Shown here: positions 1-4,513 of the stretch, piece by piece | Numbering within the stretch: position 1 is the stretch's first letter | Layout of the letters: each line of letters opens with the position of its first letter | Source of the DNA: an uncultured Pirellulaceae bacterium | GTDB lineage: Bacteria; Planctomycetota; Planctomycetia; Pirellulales; Pirellulaceae | Direction of reading: 5' to 3' | Length of the DNA stretch: 7,463 nt | NCBI GenBank assembly: GCA_947259675.1 | Contig: CAMYNE010000209.1 | Span: 1-7,463 of the forward strand | Notes under the pieces: model-generated | Told to the model about the DNA's origin: nothing | The model's database searches: none | What the model saw: only the letters and a program-made list of their open reading frames with translations | Position numbers and translations under genes: made by a program

Positions 1-140
1 ACCTGTTTGGCTTCTTCATCAGAAAGTGCACCGATGTCGGGAACCTGAGACAACCCAATCTGCTGGGGAAGGAAAACGAAGGCGGCCAGCAGGCCGATCC
101 TAAACCACGAAGGTCGCGAAAAAGAAAATGCCCTGCGCAT
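1..140 (-). CDS. Secreted protein of unknown function, N-terminus only
   Basis: Seen: on the minus strand an ATG at 140-138 opens a frame that stays open to the window edge (46 full codons). A GGGAG ribosome-binding site lies 5 nt upstream. The peptide starts MRRAFSFSRPSWF, followed by a hydrophobic stretch at about residues 15-25 (IGLLAAFVFLP) and then QQIGLSQVPDIGALSDEEA. This is a typical signal peptide, with a plausible cleavage site near residue 31 (GLS/Q). Inference: the mature protein is exported. Too little is visible to assign a family. It is divergent from the MoxR operon and shares the 141-382 spacer with it, so the two may be co-regulated, but nothing proves a functional link. Confidence 0.7.
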   Translation of the reverse strand, partial: MRRAFSFSRPSWFRIGLLAAFVFLPQQIGLSQVPDIGALSDEEAKQ

Positions 141-176
141 GATTTCTCCCGTGTTGTTCCGAAAGCGATTATCGCC

Positions 177-202
177 GACTTATTTTCGTTTAAGAATAAG
201 TC
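177..202. repeat. Inverted repeat, 8-bp arms
   Basis: GACTTATT at 177-184 is the exact reverse complement of AATAAGTC at 195-202, separated by 10 nt. The dyad centre lies about 50 bp upstream of the divergent secreted-protein start. The arms are AT-rich and no T-tract follows, so it fits an operator or a weak hairpin better than a terminator. Its function is inferred only from position. Confidence 0.4.
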
Positions 203-225
203 TTGCGAAACAAATTATCCACAAT

Positions 226-252
226 CGGTTTTAAGTTAACAGCATAAAACCG
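226..252. repeat. Inverted repeat, 8-bp arms
   Basis: CGGTTTTA at 226-233 pairs perfectly with TAAAACCG at 245-252, with an 11-nt loop containing GTTAAC. It lies between the two diverging genes, about 130 bp before moxR. It could be a binding site for a dimeric regulator. The arm sequence differs from that of the repeat at 177-202, so the two are not copies of one site. Confidence 0.4.
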
Positions 253-342
253 CCTACATATTCAAAAACTGGACATCGGACAGTTATTGGAACACAATAG
301 TCACAAGTTTGATTCGAACATAATTTAATTATTCGTAGATTT

Positions 343-364
343 AAGATCCCCGCCAGGATCCTTT
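343..364 (+). terminator. Weak hairpin followed by T-run in the moxR leader
   Basis: AAGATCC (343-349) can pair with GGATC-c-TT (356-363, one bulged C) around a 6-nt loop, and the right arm runs into a T-rich stretch (CTTTTTCT, 361-368). It sits only about 20 nt before the moxR ATG. It resembles a weak intrinsic terminator or attenuator, or a structure covering the translation start. The stem is short, so it may be chance. Confidence 0.2.
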
Positions 365-382
365 TTCTCGGATGGGGAATGC

Positions 383-1393
383 ATGACTGTCACCGACGAA
401 ACAAAGCAACAGCTGGAACTGTTCCGTAAGGACTTTGACTTGTTAAAAGGCGAGATTGCCAAAGTCATCGTTGGTCAACGTGAAATACTTGACGATACAT
501 TGCTGTCTCTGATTGCTGGCGGTCACGTACTTCTCGAAGGCGTGCCTGGACTGGGAAAGACTCTGTTGGTGCGGACATTAGCCGACGCGCTGCACTTGGC
601 CTTTCAACGTATTCAGTTCACGCCGGATCTGATGCCCGCCGACTTGATCGGAACCAACATGGTCGTGGAAGGCCAGGATGGAAGGCACATTTTCGAATTC
701 CAGAAAGGGCCTTTGTTCGCCAACGTTTTGTTAGCCGACGAAATCAATCGCGCGACGCCAAAAACACAATCCGCGTTGTTGGAAGCGATGCAGGAACACT
801 CGGTCACGGTCGCCGGAACAACTCATATCCTCGATGAACCTTTTTTTGTGCTGGCCACACAAAATCCGTTGGAAATGGAAGGCACTTACCCACTGCCCGA
901 AGCTCAACTGGATCGCTTTTTTAGCAAGTTGCTCGTCAAATATCCCGAGTCGACTGAGATCGAAACGATATTGGACCGCACCACTGAATCGGAGAACCCG
1001 AAAGCCACTCCCGTTTTGAACGGTGAACGAATTCTCGATATGTCTCGGCTCGCCAGGACCATTCCGATTTCAGATGAAGTTCGGCGGTATGGAATTGCGC
1101 TCGTTTTGGCGACCCATCCAGAACATGAATTGGTGGCCGAACCGACGAAGAAATATGTTCGCTATGGTGCCAGCCCGCGAGGCGTTCAGGCGTTGATCCT
1201 GGGTGCGAAAATCAAAGCCATCCTCGATAGTCGTTACCATGTTGCTCGCGAAGACTTGCGAACGATGGCGCTGCCGGTGTTGCGGCATCGATTGATTCTC
1301 AATTTCGAAGGCCAAGCCGAAGGTATCAGCACGGATGATGTAATCGCACAGATCCTCAAACACGTCCCTGAAGACGCGTTGGCGGCAGCTTGA
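383..1393 (+). CDS. moxR: MoxR-family AAA+ ATPase
   Basis: A 336-aa protein with the full AAA_3/MoxR layout and no signal peptide or membrane segment, so cytosolic. Visible motifs: Walker A GVPGLGKT (residues 53-60), Walker B VLLADE with following IN (115-122), sensor 1 ATQNP (158-162), arginine-finger region LDRFF (176-180) and sensor 2 GASPRG (262-267). Length is normal for the family and all ATPase residues look intact. MoxR proteins are thought to use ATP hydrolysis to remodel or activate VWA-domain partners; here the partners should be the DUF58 protein starting 52 bp downstream and the two VWA membrane proteins after it. The ATG at 383 has a GGGGA 4 nt upstream, and the N-terminus aligns with the usual short helix before the ATPase core. 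It is the first gene of the operon. Client or pathway cannot be deduced. Confidence 0.95.
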   Translation: MTVTDETKQQLELFRKDFDLLKGEIAKVIVGQREILDDTLLSLIAGGHVLLEGVPGLGKTLLVRTLADALHLAFQRIQFTPDLMPADLIGTNMVVEGQDGRHIFEFQKGPLFANVLLADEINRATPKTQSALLEAMQEHSVTVAGTTHILDEPFFVLATQNPLEMEGTYPLPEAQLDRFFSKLLVKYPESTEIETILDRTTESENPKATPVLNGERILDMSRLARTIPISDEVRRYGIALVLATHPEHELVAEPTKKYVRYGASPRGVQALILGAKIKAILDSRYHVAREDLRTMALPVLRHRLILNFEGQAEGISTDDVIAQILKHVPEDALAAA

Positions 1394-1445
1394 CGTTTTT
1401 TGAAACCGACCTATTCGTCTCAGCTCCCAAGTGCAGGTCTAACAC

Positions 1446-2279
1446 ATGCTTTTCCCTTCCGATTTCCTGACACGCCTGGAATACCTGTCGATTATTTCAA
1501 AACGCGTGTTTCGCGGTTCGCTGTTGGCTCAACGCCGGACCGTACAAATGGGATCGGGGATCGAATTTTCAGATCACCGCGAGTACGCACAAGGAGATGA
1601 TTTTCGTTACCTCGATTGGAATGTTTACGCGCGGCATGGCGACTTGCTGCTAAAACGCTTCCAGGAAGAACAGGATCTGAACGTTTATTTGATGCTCGAC
1701 TGTTCGCGAAGCATGGGATTCGGCGACCCGCCCAAGTTTGATTTGGCTCGGCACTTGATCGCGGCGTTAGCGTACATCGCTTTGGCGGATCTCGATCGGA
1801 TCACCGTTTTGGCGTTTTCAGAAAAAATCGTCAAAGAGTTTCCGCTGACGCGCGGCAAAGCAAGAATCTTGCCGCTGATGAGATTTCTCGAAAAGCTGGA
1901 GGTAACCGGCCACAACACCAATCTGGGGCGTAGTGCCCGTGGTTTGGTTCACCGAAACAACCGACCCGGGCTGGCGGTCGTTGTCAGCGACCTGTTTGAT
2001 GAACATGGCTTTGAAGCCGGGCTGGATCAGCTTCGGTATCGACGATTCGATGGTCATGTGATTCAGCTTTACGACCCCCAAGAAGCTCGGCGAAAAGCGT
2101 CCGTTTGTCATTGTCGGTGCTTTTATCATCGGCATGTTGTTAACTCCCCCCGACATCATATCGCAAGTGTTACTGGCCATTGTCGAAACTATGAGATCGG
2201 CTGCACACAAACTCCGGCAACTATCCCTTTTGATGACCTTGTATTGCGGATGATGCGCGAATCAGGACAGGTAGGATGA
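1446..2279 (+). CDS. DUF58 (VWA-like) protein with a foreign out-of-frame segment near the C-terminus
   Basis: A 277-aa soluble protein of the DUF58 family, the standard partner of MoxR. Seen: the DUF58 signature at residues 36-63 (GSGIEFSDHREYAQGDD, then RYLDWNVYAR), a MIDAS-type DCSRS (85-89), T158 in HNTNLG and D182 in VVVSDLFD, all expected for a VWA fold. The family C-terminal end is also recognisable (YEIGCTQTP, then IPFDDLVLRMM, 249-270). Odd: residues about 208-246 do not look like DUF58. They are a Cys/His-rich string (CHCRCFYHRH at 221-230) because the DNA at 2068-2181 is tatC-like sequence read one frame off. The family normally has here a longer linker and helix before the YxIGCT motif, so the native stretch has been replaced and the protein is probably somewhat shorter than usual. 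Folding and activity are therefore uncertain. The ATG at 1446 has a weak AGG 8 nt upstream. Confidence 0.85.
   Translation: MLFPSDFLTRLEYLSIISKRVFRGSLLAQRRTVQMGSGIEFSDHREYAQGDDFRYLDWNVYARHGDLLLKRFQEEQDLNVYLMLDCSRSMGFGDPPKFDLARHLIAALAYIALADLDRITVLAFSEKIVKEFPLTRGKARILPLMRFLEKLEVTGHNTNLGRSARGLVHRNNRPGLAVVVSDLFDEHGFEAGLDQLRYRRFDGHVIQLYDPQEARRKASVCHCRCFYHRHVVNSPRHHIASVTGHCRNYEIGCTQTPATIPFDDLVLRMMRESGQVG
2068..2181 (+). pseudogene. tatC: TatC gene fragment embedded out of frame in the DUF58 gene
   Basis: Seen: reading the +1 frame relative to the DUF58 gene gives FTTPKKLGEKRP, then FVIVGAFIIG, then MLLTPPDIISQVLLAI, 38 codons without a stop. From memory, E. coli TatC has TSPEDLRKKRP, YVLVGAFVVG and MLLTPPDVFSQTLLAI at the same places, so the match is near-continuous and gap-free. 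Family knowledge: this is the TM5, third periplasmic loop (TPPD) and TM6 start of TatC. Homology stops abruptly after LLAI, where TatC would continue with PM plus aromatic and hydrophobic residues. The fragment has no start and covers roughly 15% of a TatC protein, so it cannot act in translocation. Codon use looks like that of the host genes, which suggests a source in the same or a related genome. The frame closes with TGA at 2251-2253. Confidence 0.85.
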
Positions 2280-2308
2280 GTTATTTCACTTTGCCCGATT
2301 ACTTTTGA
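2276..2308 (+). CDS. Possible 10-codon coupling ORF between DUF58 and VWA genes
   Basis: ATG at 2276 overlaps the DUF58 stop in an ATGA arrangement and encodes MSYFTLPDYF, stopping at TGA 2306-2308, 9 nt before the next gene's ATG. An AGGACAGG stands just upstream (2264-2271), a better ribosome-binding site than the one in front of the ATG at 2318 (only GAG at 2307-2309). It could carry ribosomes from the DUF58 gene to the next gene by termination-reinitiation. It is very short and may be chance. Confidence 0.2.
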   Translation: MSYFTLPDYF

Positions 2309-2317
2309 GTAACCACC

Positions 2318-4420
2318 ATGTCGTTGGCAGTCCCATCCGCAATGATCTTAGCCGCCCTGGCGTTGCCAATCATTGTGTTTTACATCTTGAAGGTGCGACT
2401 GCGACGCGTCCAAGTCTCCACGAATCTGTTTTGGAAACAAATCTACGACGAAAAACCTCCTCGTTCGATCTGGCAGTACTTTCGACATCTGCTTTCGCTG
2501 TTGGCTCAATTGTTACTGCTCGTTCTGATGGTCTTCGCCGTCGCCGACCCTTACTTTTCGTGGCAAGCGTTAAAAGCTCGGCGTATCGTGGTTGTGATCG
2601 ATAACTCGGCAAGCATGCAAGCCACCGACGTGGTTCCCGATCGTTTTAGTGCGGCCATCGATTCGGCGGTGCAGATGGCCGAAGGGATGCGCTTTCGCGA
2701 CAAGATGGCCATTGTTTTGACCGGTGCGCGGCCCGAAGTCGTATTGGGTATGAGCGATCATATTCCGACGCTCAAACGGTCGCTCAGAAACATCAAGGGT
2801 TCCGACAACCCAACCGAATTGGATACTGCAATCGAACTGGGCAAGCAATTGATCGGTGATCATCCTCGCGGAGAAGTCGTCGTTTTTTCCGATGGTTGTT
2901 CCCAGAGCGTGGAAGAGACAGACCAAGAGGGCTTGGCAGATAACGCTAATCCGGCAAATGACGGATTGGCAGATGCCACCACAAATCAAACCGACGACGG
3001 TACGAAACCAAAGGTCCGTTTCCAATTGTTTGGAACTTCAGCATCGAATATTGGGATCACGCAGTTTCAGGTTCGTCGCAGTTTGATCGATATGCTGGGC
3101 TACGAAGTCCTGGTTTCCGTAAAAAATGCCTCGAATGAACCGGTGAATTGTCGTCTGGAAATTGAGTTGTCGGATGCACCGGTTGACGTGTTACCTTTGA
3201 AATTAAAGCCGAACGAAGTCTGGAGTCGTTCGCTGGAAAAAACATCCATGGAGGGCGGACTGCTTGTTGCCAAGCTGACCGAGATCGAATCGCCCGCAGC
3301 CGAAGACATCGCCGAATCCAGCGATATCTCTGAAACCGACAGAGGTTCGTTGGCAGAACTGAATTCTCTCCAAGTCGATGATACGGCGTGGGCGTTATTG
3401 CCAACTCAGGAAGTGCAACCCGTTCTAATCGTTACCAAGGGTAACCTCTTCTTACGAATGGTATTTGAGGCTAACCCATTGGTCCAGGTTTCGGTAACAA
3501 GCGATTTCCCTGAGACATGGCCTCCCGATACTTTGATCGTCCTGCATAATCGAGTGCCCGAACAACTGCCTACGGGAGACGTATTTGTCGTCGATCCATC
3601 CGATGGCTGCGATGCCTGGGACCTTGGCCAGGCATTAGAAAATCCGATCGTCACACAGCTGGATACAAGCTCAGAGCTGATGACTCACGTCCGACTGGAC
3701 AACGTGTTAATGCCAGAAGCGAGACAGTTAATGTTCAAAGAAAAAACACATGTGCTGGCCGGCGCACTCTCCGAGGATCCCGTTTACGCTGAAGTCAAGC
3801 GTGCGTCCGGCAAATGCCTTGTGCTGACGGTAAATCTTGATCGCAGCGACCTGACGTTCCGCACGGCATTTCCGATCATGGTCACCAATGCACTCAACTG
3901 GTTTGCCGGATCTTCTGGTGAACTGCGAGAGTCTTCTGCAACGGGCAGCATTCTGAAGTATGAACTGGATGATGCGATCGAAACCGATGAGAACCAGTTT
4001 TCTCTGATGTCACCCGACGGAAAAGAGTTGCAGCTCGCGGGTTGGAACAAGACATCTGACGAAGCGGCAACGAATTCGCGAATCGAATCAACCGATTCGA
4101 ATGAAATGTCTGACTCCCCTGCCCTTTCGCTTGGTCCGTTTAACGAATGTGGGGTTTGGTCGTTGCTGGCGAATCGATCGGAGACCAATTTAACGAGTGA
4201 AGACCAAAACAACAAAACCACGATCACCCAATTTGCAGTCAATATTGCCGACCAACGCGAATCCGATTTGCGTCCGCCAGAGTTTTTGGTGGCTGCAAAT
4301 GAAGCTGACGCGACCATGGGCGGTTGGTTTGTCAGGCCGGTCTGGTATTACTTGATCGGGTTGGCAAGCGTGCTGTTTGTGACGGAATGGTTTTTGTACC
4401 AACGACGATTCATTTCGTAG
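2318..4420 (+). CDS. BatA-like membrane protein with one VWA domain
   Basis: A 700-aa membrane protein. Seen: an N-terminal hydrophobic segment (residues about 5-24), a second (58-78, LLSLLAQLLLLVLMVFAVAD), a VWA domain (about 89-195), a long beta-rich region and a C-terminal membrane helix (about 675-694) ending in WFLYQRRFIS. The MIDAS motif is intact: DNSAS (95-99), T166 in NPTELDTA and FSDG (190-193). Two acidic, Ser/Asn-rich linkers follow the VWA domain (about 196-230) and precede the C-terminus (about 575-605). The order of two N-terminal helices, VWA and C-terminal helix is that of the BatA-like proteins encoded beside moxR and DUF58 genes. The bulk probably faces the periplasm. The region between residues 360 and 540 resembles no domain I can name. 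The start at 2318 lets the first helix begin directly and has only a weak GAG upstream. Confidence 0.85.
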   Translation: MSLAVPSAMILAALALPIIVFYILKVRLRRVQVSTNLFWKQIYDEKPPRSIWQYFRHLLSLLAQLLLLVLMVFAVADPYFSWQALKARRIVVVIDNSASMQATDVVPDRFSAAIDSAVQMAEGMRFRDKMAIVLTGARPEVVLGMSDHIPTLKRSLRNIKGSDNPTELDTAIELGKQLIGDHPRGEVVVFSDGCSQSVEETDQEGLADNANPANDGLADATTNQTDDGTKPKVRFQLFGTSASNIGITQFQVRRSLIDMLGYEVLVSVKNASNEPVNCRLEIELSDAPVDVLPLKLKPNEVWSRSLEKTSMEGGLLVAKLTEIESPAAEDIAESSDISETDRGSLAELNSLQVDDTAWALLPTQEVQPVLIVTKGNLFLRMVFEANPLVQVSVTSDFPETWPPDTLIVLHNRVPEQLPTGDVFVVDPSDGCDAWDLGQALENPIVTQLDTSSELMTHVRLDNVLMPEARQLMFKEKTHVLAGALSEDPVYAEVKRASGKCLVLTVNLDRSDLTFRTAFPIMVTNALNWFAGSSGELRESSATGSILKYELDDAIETDENQFSLMSPDGKELQLAGWNKTSDEAATNSRIESTDSNEMSDSPALSLGPFNECGVWSLLANRSETNLTSEDQNNKTTITQFAVNIADQRESDLRPPEFLVAANEADATMGGWFVRPVWYYLIGLASVLFVTEWFLYQRRFIS

Positions 4421-4432
4421 GAATGACGAGCA

Positions 4433-4513
4433 ATGACGATCAGGCATACCCCTGAAATGATTTCCGACCTCCGACCTCCGACCTCCGAATTCGAAAAACA
4501 TGTTTCCTTTTGA
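4433..4513 (+). CDS. Possible 26-codon ORF overlapping the start of the double-VWA gene
   Basis: ATG at 4433, with an AGGA 10 nt upstream (4419-4422), opens 26 codons (begins MTIRHTPEMISD, ends EKHVSF) that run through the heptanucleotide repeat and end at TGA 4511-4513, just inside the next gene, whose ATG is at 4500. A nearer ATG at 4423 gives another 10-codon frame (MTSNDDQAYP, stop 4453-4455). The gene at 4500 has no visible ribosome-binding site, so coupling through one of these frames is possible. There is no evidence that the peptides themselves matter. Confidence 0.2.
   Translation: MTIRHTPEMISDLRPPTSEFEKHVSF
4463..4488. repeat. Heptanucleotide tandem repeat (TCCGACC x3 plus partial copy)
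   Basis: Three perfect head-to-tail copies of the 7-mer TCCGACC followed by TCCGA fill 4463-4488, ending 11 nt before the ATG at 4500. The plus strand contains ACCTCC three times, which is the anti-Shine-Dalgarno core of 16S rRNA; the complementary strand reads GGAGGT. It resembles the short tandemly repeated heptamers known from cyanobacterial and some other bacterial intergenic regions. A 7-bp unit can change copy number by slippage. Confidence 0.9.

Larger units (their letters stand above)
141..382. promoter_or_regulatory. Divergent intergenic region between secreted-protein gene and moxR
   Basis: This 242-bp AT-rich gap separates two diverging genes, so promoters for both should lie here. 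I see no convincing -35/-10 pair with proper spacing in either direction. AT-rich candidates are around 319-330 (cataatttaatt) for the plus direction, with no good -35 box. It holds two perfect 8-bp inverted repeats (177-202 and 226-252), a short palindrome GCGAT-T-ATCGC at 165-175, and a hairpin at 343-363. No open frame of note and no recognisable RNA gene are present. A GGGGA at 374-378, 4 nt before the moxR ATG, may act as its ribosome-binding site. Confidence 0.45.

Noticed and set aside
114..140. Possible twin-arginine (Tat) signal in the divergent secreted protein (RRAF at residues 2-5)
   Set aside because: The RR pair is at the extreme N-terminus, about 11 residues before the hydrophobic core, and the rest of the Tat consensus is missing; an ordinary Sec signal fits better. 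It does not connect to the tatC fragment.
1394..1445. T-run (CGTTTTTTG) after the moxR stop as a terminator
   Set aside because: No stem precedes it, and the DUF58 gene follows within 52 bp on the same strand, so the genes are most likely co-transcribed.
2089..2253. Translation of the TatC frame as a functional small membrane protein
   Set aside because: The first ATG in that frame is in the middle of the TatC match (2134), there is no ribosome-binding site, and the frame degenerates after 2181, so a working product is unlikely.
3784..4317. Minus-strand open frame of 177 codons inside the 700-aa VWA gene
   Set aside because: Shadow of the plus-strand gene; it has no recognisable motif and lies fully within a coding region with clear domains.
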